From Marinobacter sp. F4206 (GTDB lineage Bacteria > Pseudomonadota > Gammaproteobacteria > Pseudomonadales > Oleiphilaceae), in NCBI RefSeq assembly GCF_019392195.1, contig NZ_JAHXKI010000007.1, forward strand, positions 1-64,000: a stretch of DNA of 64,000 nt, written 5' to 3'. Position numbers and translations under genes: made by a program. The notes under the pieces are model-generated. The model was given only the letters and a program-made list of their open reading frames with translations, was not told where the DNA came from and did no database searches. The first letter of the stretch is position 1. Every line of letters starts with the position of its first letter. This document shows, one piece after another, positions 51,135 to 61,309 of the stretch.

Positions 51135-51701
51135 ATGAGCATCAAATCCGATAAGTGGATTCGCCGGATGTCCGAGCAGCACGGCATGATCGAACCGTTC
51201 GAAAGCGGGCAGGTTCGTGAATCCGAGAAAGGCCGGGTTATCTCCTACGGCACCTCGAGTTACGGTTACGACGTGCGTTGCAGCAACGAATTCAAGATCT
51301 TCACCAACGTCCACTCCGCGACGGTCGATCCCAAGAATTTTGATGACAACAGCTTCGTAAACTACACCGGTGACGTTTGCATCATTCCACCGAATTCCTT
51401 TGCTCTGGCTCGCACCGTGGAGTATTTTCGTATTCCCCGCAGCGTGCTCACCATCTGCCTCGGAAAGTCCACCTACGCCCGTTGCGGCATCATCGTCAAC
51501 GTGACGCCGCTCGAGCCCGAGTGGGAAGGCCAGGTAACCCTTGAGTTCTCCAACACCACCAACCTGCCGGCGAAGATCTACGCCAACGAAGGCGTGGCGC
51601 AGATGCTGTTCTTCGAGTCCGATGAGATCTGTGAAACCAGCTACAAAGACCGTGGTGGCAAGTACCTGGGCCAGACCGGCGTCACCCTGCCGCGGACATG
51701 A
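51135..51701 (+). CDS. dcd: dCTP deaminase
   Basis: The 188-residue enzyme deaminates dCTP to dUTP for thymidylate synthesis. Recognisable are the N-terminal [36 protein letters not shown] and the C-terminal [12 protein letters not shown]. It lies about 100 bases after the palindromic element. The stop overlaps the start of the DUF416 gene as ATGA. Confidence 0.97.
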   Translation: MSIKSDKWIRRMSEQHGMIEPFESGQVRESEKGRVISYGTSSYGYDVRCSNEFKIFTNVHSATVDPKNFDDNSFVNYTGDVCIIPPNSFALARTVEYFRIPRSVLTICLGKSTYARCGIIVNVTPLEPEWEGQVTLEFSNTTNLPAKIYANEGVAQMLFFESDEICETSYKDRGGKYLGQTGVTLPRT

Positions 51702-52297
51702 ACGCTAACCAGTTCCTGAAAGCCGTTTCCCAGCTGCAGGGATGGCGCGAATGCGCCTTCCTGCTGGCGCTTTCCGAGCGCTCTTTCCCCAATTATGCGC
51801 TATTTGCCGATGCGGTCGGCCTGAAGACGGGTGGCAAGATGCGGCAGCTGCTGGATCTGGCGTGGGACATGCTGCAGAAGGACACGGCGGAATCCGCCAT
51901 TCCCCAGCTACTGGCCAAGCTTGAATCCCTGTCCCCGGACGTTGACGCCTACGATGCCTATGGGGTGTATCCGGCATTCGATTTCTGCCAACTGCTGGAG
52001 CAGGCCTTGCTGAATCGCCTGAACCCGACCAAGCACCGGGCGACAGATGCCTCTCAAATGGCCACCGGTACCGTGATGAGCTTCGTCGAACTGTCAGAGG
52101 GCGATGAGCTGGATGAAGATGAGCTGGTGCGCCTGCTTGAGCAGCACCCGCTGATGAAAGAGGACAAGACTTTCCAGCGGGACATCGTGCTGGCACTGAA
52201 ACGCCAGCGCACGCCCACGGAGCAGTTTGTCGACAAACTGCGGGGCGATGCCGCCAACGACGGCGTCAGTAATCTGGGTATTTCCCTGACCGAATAA
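51698..52297 (+). CDS. DUF416 family protein (YjaG-like)
   Basis: The 199-residue soluble, acidic, mostly helical protein resembles E. coli YjaG, including the N-terminal [16 protein letters not shown] stretch, and matches the family length (about 196). A Glu/Asp-rich segment ([15 protein letters not shown]) lies near residue 130. It is translationally coupled to dcd. Function is unknown. Confidence 0.85.
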   Translation: MNANQFLKAVSQLQGWRECAFLLALSERSFPNYALFADAVGLKTGGKMRQLLDLAWDMLQKDTAESAIPQLLAKLESLSPDVDAYDAYGVYPAFDFCQLLEQALLNRLNPTKHRATDASQMATGTVMSFVELSEGDELDEDELVRLLEQHPLMKEDKTFQRDIVLALKRQRTPTEQFVDKLRGDAANDGVSNLGISLTE

Positions 52298-52376
52298 CTT
52301 CCTCCGGCAGGGGCGGGCTACACTGTCTCTGTCGCTGATATTTTATTCACCCGGTGTACACGACGGATTTTACGCC

Positions 52377-53654
52377 ATGAAGCTCTCTGCGTTTGGTCGC
52401 AAGTTTACAGCCGATGCCGGCATAACCTCGCTGATGGATGACCTGGGCAATGCCATGGCATCCGGCGATGACATGATCATGATGGGTGGCGGGAACCCCG
52501 GCCACATACCTGAAATCCAGCAACGGGTTCAGGAAATTCTGGCGGGCATGAGTCAGAACGAGGGTGACGTCCGGCGCCTGGTCGGAATTTACGATCCCCC
52601 TCAGGGCGAGAAGCAATTCATTGGTGCGCTTGTGGACCTATTGAATCGCGAGTATGGCTGGGGTCTTGAGCCGGAGAACATTGCCCTTACCAACGGCAGT
52701 CAGGCCGCCTTCTTCATGCTGTTCAACATGTTTGGCGGCGATTACGGCAATGGTCAGCGTAAGCATATCCTGTTGCCCCTGGCGCCTGAGTACATCGGTT
52801 ACGCGGATGCCGGTATCGAGCCGGGGCTGTTTCACGCGGTTCAGCCCGATATCTCGTTCACCGATGCCCACGAATTCAAGTACCGGGTCGACTTTGACGC
52901 CGTCGAAGTCACTGGTGAGACCGGTGCCATCTGTGTCTCGCGCCCCACCAATCCCACTGGCAATGTGGTTACCGACGAGGAGTTGGCCCGGCTCGAAGCC
53001 CTGGCCCGGGAGCACGATGTGCCGCTGATTGTCGACGGTGCCTACGGTACGCCGTTTCCCAGCCTGTTGTTTGTCGATGCCACGCCAACCTGGAACGACC
53101 AGATCATACTGTGTCTGAGTCTCTCGAAGCTCGGGTTGCCTGCTGCCCGGACCGGTATCGTGATTGCTGCAAAGCCGGTGATCAAAGCGCTGTCAGGCAT
53201 CAACGCCATTATGAACCTGGCAACTGGCAGTTTCGGCGCCATGCTGGCGGATCCGTTGGTACGCTCTGGTGAGATCCTGTCCCTGAGTCGGGATGTAGTC
53301 TGCCCGTTCTATAAGGCGAAAATGGAGAAGGCAGTTGCCGTGTTCCGGGAAGCCATGGGGGAGGATACCTGTCGTTGGTATATTCACAAGCCGGAAGGGG
53401 CGATGTTCCTCTGGTTGTGGTTCCCGGATTTGCCCATCACCAGTCTGGAGTTGTATCAGCGTCTAAAGGCGCGCGGTGTGCTGGTGGTGTCCGGTCATTA
53501 TTTCTTTCCGGGTCTGCCCGAGGATGACTGGAGGCATCGGCATGAATGCCTGCGGGTGACCTATTCCCAGGACGATGATCGGGTAGCCGAAGGGCTGCGG
53601 ATCATTGCAGACGAAGTCAAAGCGGTGTGGGCCGAGGCCAGTGGCCTGTCCTAG
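52377..53654 (+). CDS. avtA: Valine-pyruvate aminotransferase
   Basis: The 425-residue fold-type I PLP enzyme transfers amino groups between valine/alanine and their keto acids. NPGHIPEIQ near the N-terminus, SRPTNPTGNVVTDEEL and SLSKLGLPAARTGI (with the PLP lysine) fit AvtA. It lies 79 bases after the DUF416 gene and converges on the DUF3108 gene, overlapping its end by four bases. Confidence 0.93.
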   Translation: MKLSAFGRKFTADAGITSLMDDLGNAMASGDDMIMMGGGNPGHIPEIQQRVQEILAGMSQNEGDVRRLVGIYDPPQGEKQFIGALVDLLNREYGWGLEPENIALTNGSQAAFFMLFNMFGGDYGNGQRKHILLPLAPEYIGYADAGIEPGLFHAVQPDISFTDAHEFKYRVDFDAVEVTGETGAICVSRPTNPTGNVVTDEELARLEALAREHDVPLIVDGAYGTPFPSLLFVDATPTWNDQIILCLSLSKLGLPAARTGIVIAAKPVIKALSGINAIMNLATGSFGAMLADPLVRSGEILSLSRDVVCPFYKAKMEKAVAVFREAMGEDTCRWYIHKPEGAMFLWLWFPDLPITSLELYQRLKARGVLVVSGHYFFPGLPEDDWRHRHECLRVTYSQDDDRVAEGLRIIADEVKAVWAEASGLS

Positions 53655-54394
53655 CCCCCCACCTCGGCTCGGTTCAGCCTGAGCTCGTAACTGCTGCCGT
53701 CAGGTTCAACCTGCAGAAGGCGCACCAGCAGGAAATCCTCGTCGGGCGCGAACCACATCAGTGTTTCGCGTTTTGAGGACTTGTCCCTTACTTTTTCCGC
53801 TTTCAGTGTCGGGATGGACCCGCGTTCAGTTTTCAGGGGTTCCCGGTCGAGAACGGCAAAGCGGTCGTGGTCGTAGTCACCACCATCGATCACATGGTAA
53901 GACAGATCACGCTTGCCGGACTTGATGTCCTGGCTTAGTTGCAGCTGGAAGCCCAGAGGGTCCAGCGCTCCGTCCATCAACTCCAGTTCAAAAGCCTTGC
54001 CCTTGTATTCTCCGGTGGCGATTCCGGCGTCCCAGTCAAAATCAATGGATTGTTCCCGATCCTTGATAAGGAAGCCTGATAGCCGATAGCGGTAGCGTAG
54101 CGGGACAACCCGGCTGTCCTCCCATTTGAGCACCAGGGACTCATCAATATCGGCAATAAAGGAATCGACATCGGTGCGGTACAGCCAGACCCCATTGCCT
54201 TGGTCGCTGAGCGTACGCTTGGCGGTGCCGTTGAGGGATACGCCTTTGTTCATCGAGGCGGTGTAAGTGACCTGATAGGGTACGAGTTCGGAGCCGGGCT
54301 CCTCCGCCAGGCTCGGGAGGCTCAATGTCCCCAGGAGCAATACCGTTGTCGCCCCGGGGGGCAGTATCTTTGCGGTCAGTCGAATCAAATGCAT
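53651..54394 (-). CDS. DUF3108 exported protein
   Basis: The 247-residue protein has a Sec signal peptide ending near SLPSLAEE, then a beta-rich domain of the DUF3108 family (YQVTYTASMNKGVSLNGTAKRTL start, SFIADIDESLVLKWEDSRVVPLRY region). It is probably periplasmic or outer-membrane associated. It lies 86 bases downstream of purN on the same strand; the purM-purN-DUF3108 order matches that of Pseudomonas as I recall it. No function is assigned. Confidence 0.85.
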   Translation of the reverse strand: MHLIRLTAKILPPGATTVLLLGTLSLPSLAEEPGSELVPYQVTYTASMNKGVSLNGTAKRTLSDQGNGVWLYRTDVDSFIADIDESLVLKWEDSRVVPLRYRYRLSGFLIKDREQSIDFDWDAGIATGEYKGKAFELELMDGALDPLGFQLQLSQDIKSGKRDLSYHVIDGGDYDHDRFAVLDREPLKTERGSIPTLKAEKVRDKSSKRETLMWFAPDEDFLLVRLLQVEPDGSSYELRLNRAEVGG

Positions 54395-54480
54395 AGGTGG
54401 TAACCCAAAAGCCGTCTCTGATGGCGACAGTTTAGCGGGTTACCAGCGGATGGGAGATGACAATCCGTTCAGGCTGGGGC

Positions 54481-55143
54481 TCAGTTATCAGGGAGGCGCA
54501 TGGGGCTGCTCAGCAGCTCGCCATCGAACAGGACGTAATCGCTGCCCAGTTGGATACGTCCCTCGCAGAACCAGCGCACGACAATCGGGTACAGGATGTG
54601 TTCTCTCTCCTGTACGCGTTCTGCCAGGGTCTCGGCGGTATCGTCCGGCGCGACGGCCACCTCGGCCTGTGCGATCACCGGGCCGCCATCCAGCTCTTCG
54701 GTGACAAAGTGGACCGACACGCCATGATGGGTGTCTCCGGCATCCAGTACCCGCTGATGGGTATTGAGACCGGTGTATTTGGGAAGCAGTGACGGGTGAA
54801 TGTTCAGCAACTTGCCTCGGAACGCGCGGACGAAATCGGTGGTCAGGATGCGCATGAAACCCGCCAGTACCAGAAGGTCCGGGTTGTGACGTCGGATTTC
54901 CGCCATCAGCGCGCCGTCGAACGCCTCCCGTGAGTCGTATTTTGTGTGATCAACCGAAAACGTCTCGATGTTGGCCTGGGCGGCCCGTTCGAGCGCAAAA
55001 GCGTTCGGGCGGTTGCTGCCAACGGCGCAGATCTGGCCGGGAAAGTCCCGCTCCCGGCTGGCCTCAATCAGGGCCTGAAGGTTGGTGCCGCTGCCGGAAG
55101 CCAGAATCAGGATGCGGGGCAGGGGAGTCTGGTCTGCCTTCAT
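54481..55143 (-). CDS. purN: Phosphoribosylglycinamide formyltransferase
   Basis: The 220-residue enzyme transfers a formyl group from 10-formyltetrahydrofolate to GAR in purine synthesis. It shows [24 protein letters not shown], and [16 protein letters not shown] with the catalytic Asn/His, then the Asp in [15 protein letters not shown]. The ATG overlaps the purM stop by four bases. Confidence 0.96.
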   Translation of the reverse strand: MKADQTPLPRILILASGSGTNLQALIEASRERDFPGQICAVGSNRPNAFALERAAQANIETFSVDHTKYDSREAFDGALMAEIRRHNPDLLVLAGFMRILTTDFVRAFRGKLLNIHPSLLPKYTGLNTHQRVLDAGDTHHGVSVHFVTEELDGGPVIAQAEVAVAPDDTAETLAERVQEREHILYPIVVRWFCEGRIQLGSDYVLFDGELLSSPMRLPDN

Positions 55144-56204
55144 GCCGAGAGCAGCCCTGGCGCGTAGCGAACCACTGGATCGCTGTCAGCAGATTCTGCG
55201 CCTTCAATGACGCCCACCTGCCAGGCGTGTTCACCCAGCGCCTTCAGGGTGTCCAGGGCCAGGTCCTTCTGGTTCGCCGGAACACAGACGACCATGCCAA
55301 TGCCGCAGTTAAAGGTGCGATACATTTCCTCGCTGGCGACACCGCCGGCATCCTTCAGCCACTGGAAGACCGGAGGCAGGTCCCAGCTGGAGGTATCGAT
55401 GGCGGCAATGCAGCCGTCGGGCAGTACCCGGGGAATGTTTTCTGGCAAGCCGCCGCCGGTGATGTGGGACAGAGCGCGCACATCCACTTCCCGGATCAGT
55501 TGCAGCAAATTTTTCACGTAGATGCGGGTCGGCGCCATCAGGGCGTCGCCAAGGGTGCTGCCATCCAGTGACTGGTCCAGGTTGGCTTCGCTGACTTCCA
55601 GTATTTTCCGAATCAACGAGTAGCCGTTTGAGTGAGGGCCGGATGAGCCAAGGGCCAGCAGCACGTCGCCAGCCTGCACGCGGCTGCCGTCAATAATTTC
55701 GCTGCGTTCGGCAACGCCGACACAGAAGCCGGCGAGGTCGTAGTCATCACCGTCGTACATGCCCGGCATTTCGGCGGTTTCACCGCCAACCAGCGCACAA
55801 CCTGCCTGTGAGCAACCTTCGCCAATGCCGGACACCACCTGTGCAGCAACATCAACGTTGAGCTTGCCGGTGGCGTAGTAATCCAGGAAGAACAGCGGTT
55901 CGGCACCACCGACCACCAGATCGTTCACGCACATTGCCACCAGATCGATGCCAATGCTGTCGTGTTTCTGCAATTGCATTGCCAGACGCAGCTTGGTGCC
56001 CACCCCATCCGTGCCGGAAACCAGAACGGGTTCGTTGTATCCGGCCGGGATTGAAACCATGGCGCCAAACCCGCCAAGACCGCCCAGGACTTCCGGGCGC
56101 TTGGTACGCGCGGCAGTCTGTTTGATACGGCTTACGAGTTCATTGCCTGCGTCGATATCAACGCCGGCATCGCGGTAGGTCAGGGAGGGTTTCTGTTCGC
56201 TCAT
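55140..56204 (-). CDS. purM: Phosphoribosylformylglycinamidine cyclo-ligase
   Basis: The 354-residue AIR synthetase closes the imidazole ring with ATP. It begins with the conserved [16 protein letters not shown] and contains [23 protein letters not shown] and [16 protein letters not shown]. It heads the leftward purM-purN-DUF3108 operon and is divergent from the DUF2066 gene across about 215 bases. Confidence 0.97.
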   Translation of the reverse strand: MSEQKPSLTYRDAGVDIDAGNELVSRIKQTAARTKRPEVLGGLGGFGAMVSIPAGYNEPVLVSGTDGVGTKLRLAMQLQKHDSIGIDLVAMCVNDLVVGGAEPLFFLDYYATGKLNVDVAAQVVSGIGEGCSQAGCALVGGETAEMPGMYDGDDYDLAGFCVGVAERSEIIDGSRVQAGDVLLALGSSGPHSNGYSLIRKILEVSEANLDQSLDGSTLGDALMAPTRIYVKNLLQLIREVDVRALSHITGGGLPENIPRVLPDGCIAAIDTSSWDLPPVFQWLKDAGGVASEEMYRTFNCGIGMVVCVPANQKDLALDTLKALGEHAWQVGVIEGAESADSDPVVRYAPGLLSA

Positions 56205-56419
56205 GGTGTACTTTAACCGTTGGCCAGTGGGTCAGGCGGCGGATTTTAACAGGTGCGGTGTGGCGCTCCAAATGTAATTCCCCCTACGGCGTGCGGGCAG
56301 CAACAACAGTAGACGGGCAAGGTATTGCCAATATTGCTTTTCTGAAACCCTGGCCTGCTACTCACACCTTGGACCATGGTGTATCCTAGGCGCCATTCAT
56401 GCGAACTGCAGGGTGTTTC

Positions 56420-57778
56420 ATGTCAGTATCAGGACCAAAGTCGGCGTACCAGTCCGGGCCAGCCGCGTGGGTTGTCATATTAGGGCTCGTTCTCGCGGCC
56501 TTTTGCGCTCCCGTTTCCGCGGTCACCGTGTCCGGCCTCTATTCTGTTGAGGTTCCGGTAACCGGGTCTTCTCCAAATGAACTTGCGGTCGGCTATGCCG
56601 ATGGCCTCGCGCGGGTCTTTGTTCGCGTCTCCGGGACCCGGGATGTGCTGGACAAGGAAGGCGTGGAAGCGGTGCTGGCCGATGCCGAGTCCCTGCTGCT
56701 TTCCTATCAGTACCTGCGGGGCGAGAACGGGGACAACCGGCTTCGCATGGCATTCGGGGCAGTCGGCGTCAATCGCGCACTGGCGTCGATCAATGCACCG
56801 GTATGGGGGGCAAACCGTCCACTGACCCTGGCCTGGGTTGCTGTGGAGGATCGGGGTTCCCGAAGCCTGATTACCGAAAGCCCGGATTCGGGTGGTTCCG
56901 ATAGCCAGCAAACGTCCTCGACCTGGCAGCGGGCCTTCGACCAGGCCGCGCTTGACCGGGGGCTACCGGTAGCGTTGCCGCCGGCGACGTTCAGTGGTGA
57001 CCGTGAGTTGCTGTCTGATCTCTGGGGACAGTTCGTCAACCGGATTCGTGGTGTCTCTGGTGATATCGAACACGACGTCATGGCGCTGGTTCGGGTCAAC
57101 CGCAGCGGTGGTCAATGGCGGGCCGGCTGGGTCTTCGATGGCATGTCCATGGACGGCGGTGAGGAGTCGGTTACCGCACCCACTCCGGAAGCGCTGGCCC
57201 AGACCGTGGTCAATCGCTGGGCCGAGCGTTATGCGAACCGCTATGCCGTCGCCGCGGGTGAAGTAGGCGAGTCGCCCCAGGTGGACATCGTCCTGCGGGG
57301 TGTCTCAGCCCTTGAGGATTACGGAAAAATCAACGACGTACTCGAGGGGCTGACTCCCGTGGTCAGCGTTGGCGCGACCCGGGTCAAAGGTGATCAGCTG
57401 ACGCTGCGCGTCGCGTTTTCCGGCGAACTGGACCAGCTCAAGGAGTACATTGCCCTGGACCCCCGTTTCGTGGCTATAGAAGGAGAGCCGAGCGGCCCGG
57501 AAGTGGCCTCGCCAGAGTCTGCCGAGGCGGAGATGGTGCTGGGGCCAGCTGCTACCGAGGTTGAACCGCCGGTAAGGCCAGAGACGGAAAATGTCCCGGA
57601 GGGCAGCGCCGAAGCTGAACCAGGTGACGCAGAGGCTGAGGGAAATCAGTCCATGTTTTCCTATCAGCCGGTACCGGTGGATGAGAAGGAGGCCGAGCAG
57701 GCGTTCGAATCCCTGTATCAGGTGCTGTATTATCGTTGGGAAACAACGCCCGTCATCGGGAAGGGTGACGGACAGTAA
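56420..57778 (+). CDS. DUF2066 exported protein
   Basis: The 452-residue protein has an N-terminal signal sequence ending FCAPVSA and then the DUF2066 domain (VSGLYSVEVPV onwards; FVRVSGTRDVLDKEGVEAVL). The C-terminal 90 residues are acidic and Pro/Glu-rich. I chose the ATG at 56420 because AGGG sits 7 bases upstream; an ATG 21 bases earlier is possible. The purM / DUF2066 / hda neighbourhood is conserved in Pseudomonas. Function is unknown, but export to the periplasm is likely. Confidence 0.86.
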   Translation: MSVSGPKSAYQSGPAAWVVILGLVLAAFCAPVSAVTVSGLYSVEVPVTGSSPNELAVGYADGLARVFVRVSGTRDVLDKEGVEAVLADAESLLLSYQYLRGENGDNRLRMAFGAVGVNRALASINAPVWGANRPLTLAWVAVEDRGSRSLITESPDSGGSDSQQTSSTWQRAFDQAALDRGLPVALPPATFSGDRELLSDLWGQFVNRIRGVSGDIEHDVMALVRVNRSGGQWRAGWVFDGMSMDGGEESVTAPTPEALAQTVVNRWAERYANRYAVAAGEVGESPQVDIVLRGVSALEDYGKINDVLEGLTPVVSVGATRVKGDQLTLRVAFSGELDQLKEYIALDPRFVAIEGEPSGPEVASPESAEAEMVLGPAATEVEPPVRPETENVPEGSAEAEPGDAEAEGNQSMFSYQPVPVDEKEAEQAFESLYQVLYYRWETTPVIGKGDGQ

Positions 57779-57799
57779 GGCGTTACCGGAGGGAGTCTT

Positions 57800-58360
57800 G
57801 TGAGTTTGGAACGCTGGCGCTGGATTCCCAATGCCCTGACGTTTTTGCGCATTCTGCTGATTGCTCCCTTCGCGGGCGGCTTGCTGGCCGAAAATTATCG
57901 TCTCGCGTTGCTGATCTTCGTGGTGGCGGCAGCCACGGATGCCTTTGACGGCTATCTGGCACGGCATTTCAACTGGCGGTCGAGGTTTGGTGCCATTGCC
58001 GACCCCCTGGCTGACAAGGCGCTGTTGCTGACGGCTTATCTGATGCTCACGCTGACCGGGGTTCTTCCGGTCTGGCTGTTCGTCCTCGTTCTTGGTCGCG
58101 ATCTCCTGATTGTGGTCGGCGCCCTGGCTTATCATTACGGTATCGGACGCTTTGATATGCAGCCCAGCATTCCGGGCAAGCTCAACACCTTTATCCAGAT
58201 CCTTGTGGTTCTTGCCATCATCGTTCTGCTGGCCGGCTTGCCCATGCAGCCCTGGGTGCTGGAATTCGGTATCCTGCTGGTGGCGGTCTCGGCGGTCTTC
58301 AGCGGCTTGCATTATGTTTTGATCTGGGGGATGAGGGCATGGAGGGCCAGGCGGTCGTGA
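57800..58360 (+). CDS. CDP-alcohol phosphatidyltransferase family protein
   Basis: The 186-residue membrane enzyme carries the family catalytic motif DAFDGYLAR followed by GAIADPLADKAL, giving all expected Asp residues, among about five helices. Family members transfer a phosphatidyl group from CDP-diacylglycerol to an alcohol such as glycerol phosphate. The N-terminus (WIPNALTFLRILLIAPF) resembles PgsA, but a second pgsA is commonly present elsewhere, so I do not assign the symbol. It starts at a GTG with GGAGGGAG upstream, and its end overlaps hda. Confidence 0.9.
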   Translation: MSLERWRWIPNALTFLRILLIAPFAGGLLAENYRLALLIFVVAAATDAFDGYLARHFNWRSRFGAIADPLADKALLLTAYLMLTLTGVLPVWLFVLVLGRDLLIVVGALAYHYGIGRFDMQPSIPGKLNTFIQILVVLAIIVLLAGLPMQPWVLEFGILLVAVSAVFSGLHYVLIWGMRAWRARRS

Positions 58361-59055
58361 GAGCATCGCAACTTTCGCTGGGAATCAAGCTCCGTGACGA
58401 CGCCCGCTTCGATAATTTCCACGGTGACCGCAACGCCAGTGCCGCGTCACGTCTGAAGGCTATCTGTGATCAACCGGAGGGGATTCCGGTTGTGGTGATT
58501 TGCGGGGACTCCGATACCGGCAAGAGCCACCTGCTTCAGGCTGTTTGTCACGATGCCGAAAGCCGGGGGCGGGCCGCGGTGTGTATCAGCATCGCCGAGT
58601 TGGAGCCCTTTGGTCCTGAAGCGTTAGCGGGGCTCGAGGGTGCGGACGTCATCTGTCTCGACGATCTGGATCGTATTTCCGGCCAGGATGCCTGGGAAGA
58701 GGCGGTGTTTCATCTGTACAACCGGGTCCAGGACCGCGGTGGTCTGCTGGTCGTCAGCCTCTCCGAAGTCCCCTCGGCTGCTGCGTTCGCGTTGCCCGAC
58801 CTGGTGTCGAGGCTCACCCACGGTCTTACTGTTCAGTTGGGCATCTACCGGGACGATGACCGTCTCCGTATCCTGATGGCCCGGGCCGAACAGCGTGGCC
58901 TGGTGATCGGTGACGATGTTGCCGGCTTCATCATGCGGCGCGCACCGCGCCGGCTGGGGGATTTATTGGCAATTCTGGATACTCTGGATGAGAATTCGCT
59001 TCAGGCTCAGCGACGGCTGACCATTCCGTTTGTAAAAACCGTGATGGGTTGGTAA
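58357..59055 (+). CDS. hda: DnaA regulatory inactivator Hda
   Basis: The 232-residue AAA+ protein resembles DnaA domain III without the DNA-binding domain, with Walker A GDSDTGKSHLLQA and a C-terminal RRLGDLLAILDTLD. The N-terminal QLSLGI fits the sliding-clamp-binding motif of Hda, which with the clamp stimulates ATP hydrolysis by DnaA after initiation. The GTG at 58357 (GTGA overlap with the preceding stop) aligns best with E. coli and Pseudomonas Hda; an ATG at 58339 would add six residues. Confidence 0.92.
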   Translation: MRASQLSLGIKLRDDARFDNFHGDRNASAASRLKAICDQPEGIPVVVICGDSDTGKSHLLQAVCHDAESRGRAAVCISIAELEPFGPEALAGLEGADVICLDDLDRISGQDAWEEAVFHLYNRVQDRGGLLVVSLSEVPSAAAFALPDLVSRLTHGLTVQLGIYRDDDRLRILMARAEQRGLVIGDDVAGFIMRRAPRRLGDLLAILDTLDENSLQAQRRLTIPFVKTVMGW

Positions 59056-59102
59056 ACGGAAGATTGGCCCCACAACTAGAAAATGCGTAAGGGAGAGACG
59101 AC

Positions 59103-59900
59103 ATGAGACGGGTTGTATTCAATCAGAAAGGCGGCGTAGGCAAATCCAGTATCACCTGTAACCTGGCAGCGATCAGCGCGGCCCGTGGCAAGCGGACGCT
59201 GGTGGTGGATCTGGATCCGCAGGGTAACTCCACCCACTATCTGCTGGGCAAGCCGGCGGCAGAGCTCAAGGACACGGTCGCTGACATGCTGGAGCAGACC
59301 GTAGCCTTTACCGTTTTCAACCGTCGCCCGGATGAATTTGTTCACGCCTCTCCCTTCGACAACCTCTTTGTGATGCCGTCCAGCCCCGAACTGGATTTTC
59401 TGGAGCGAAAGCTGGAGGCCAAGCACAAAATCTACAAGTTGCGGGAGGCCCTGAAAAAACTCGGCGAGACCTTTGACGCGATCTACATCGATACCGCTCC
59501 GGCACTGAATTTCTACACCCGCTCCGCGTTGATTGCGGCCCAGCGCTGCCTGATTCCGTTTGACTGCGATGATTTTTCACGTCAGGCACTCTACAACATC
59601 CTGAACGAGATCCGCGATCTGCAGGAAGACCACAATGAGGATCTGGTGGTGGAGGGCATCGTTGCCAACCAGTTCCAGCCAAGGGCCAGTCTGCCCAAGC
59701 AACTGGTTCGGGAGCTCACGGAAGAGGGGCTTCCGGTGCTGCCGGTGCGGCTATCGAGTTCCGTGAAGATGAAGGAGTCCCACCAGAGTCGTCAGCCGCT
59801 CATTCACATGGCACCCAAGCACACCCTGACCCGACAGTACGAAGACCTGTTCCGCGTCTTGCACGGTGAGACCGTGGAGCTGGAGCCTTTGGCCGATTAA
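59103..59900 (+). CDS. ParA-family ATPase without ParB
   Basis: The 265-residue P-loop protein has the deviant Walker A NQKGGVGKSSITCN, VDLDPQGNSTHYLL and DAIYIDTAPALNF, as in ParA/Soj-type partition ATPases. No parB or parS-like palindrome is adjacent, so it is probably an orphan ParA that positions another cargo or protein. It follows hda by 47 bases and precedes yqcC by 12, on one strand. I cannot name its partner. Confidence 0.9.
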   Translation: MRRVVFNQKGGVGKSSITCNLAAISAARGKRTLVVDLDPQGNSTHYLLGKPAAELKDTVADMLEQTVAFTVFNRRPDEFVHASPFDNLFVMPSSPELDFLERKLEAKHKIYKLREALKKLGETFDAIYIDTAPALNFYTRSALIAAQRCLIPFDCDDFSRQALYNILNEIRDLQEDHNEDLVVEGIVANQFQPRASLPKQLVRELTEEGLPVLPVRLSSSVKMKESHQSRQPLIHMAPKHTLTRQYEDLFRVLHGETVELEPLAD

Positions 59901-59912
59901 AGACGAGTTGAT

Positions 59913-60248
59913 ATGAATGATTCCAGTGATCAGATAGGGCAGGTTGCCGACAGCCTGCTCCGCATAGAGATTGAGCTGCGTCAGCTAGGGCTTTGGGAAG
60001 CGGAACCGCCATCTCCGGAGGCGCTGCAGAGCACCCAGCCCTTCTGCATCGACACGCTGGAATTCACCCAGTGGATCCAGTTTGTGTTTGTGGCGCGGAT
60101 GAAAGTGATCATTGAGAATGACCATCCACTCCCGGCGGTTTCGGGGATTGCCCCGATGGCAGAGGAGCATTTTCGTGGCCGACCCGAATCAGGTGACAGC
60201 CTGGTCCGGGAGCTCGAAGAGATTGACCGGTTGTTGTCCGGGAACTGA
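59913..60248 (+). CDS. yqcC: YqcC family protein
   Basis: The 111-residue soluble protein matches the YqcC (DUF446) family. It has the helical start VADSLLRIEIELRQLGLW and the typical PFCIDTLEFTQWIQFVFV and ARMKVIIEN stretches, with the family length of about 105-110. It closes the rightward run after the ParA gene, and its stop abuts the nadC stop on the other strand. Function is unknown. Confidence 0.87.
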   Translation: MNDSSDQIGQVADSLLRIEIELRQLGLWEAEPPSPEALQSTQPFCIDTLEFTQWIQFVFVARMKVIIENDHPLPAVSGIAPMAEEHFRGRPESGDSLVRELEEIDRLLSGN

Positions 60249-61136
<888 letters not shown>

Positions 61137-61215
61137 CTATAGGCCCGGCCCCGATTCGCCAAACGGTACGAACCGAACTGCTAAACTGTGACCAGCGTCT
61201 GATCTACACAAAAGG

Positions 61216-61239
61216 TGACAAAATCTGACACAAGCTGAC
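61216..61239 (+). promoter_or_regulatory. Three TGAC direct repeats at 10-base spacing
   Basis: TGAC occurs at 61216, 61226 and 61236, each exactly 10 bases apart, in the gap between nadC and the DUF1631 gene. A further TGAC is at 61189. Phased direct repeats like this are typical of binding sites for dimeric response regulators, but no factor can be named. Confidence 0.35.
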
Positions 61240-61309
61240 GCAGACAGCTCGTATGATGAAACATTCTGAAAACTCCCCGGCATTCCGCGATCTTACCCGG
61301 AGCAGCTCA

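Noticed and set aside
50897..51187. A 96-codon minus-strand frame over the apbC-dcd gap
   Set aside because: It is created by the palindromic element and the start of dcd. The predicted peptide is Cys/Arg-rich with no motif, and no ribosome site is visible.
57305..58366. A 353-codon minus-strand frame across the DUF2066 and phosphatidyltransferase genes
   Set aside because: The opposite strand carries clear family motifs with proper ribosome sites, so this frame is a shadow.
59103..60248. Possible plasmid partition or integrated element suggested by parA
   Set aside because: There is no parB, replication gene, integrase or repeat nearby, and both sides are conserved chromosomal genes.
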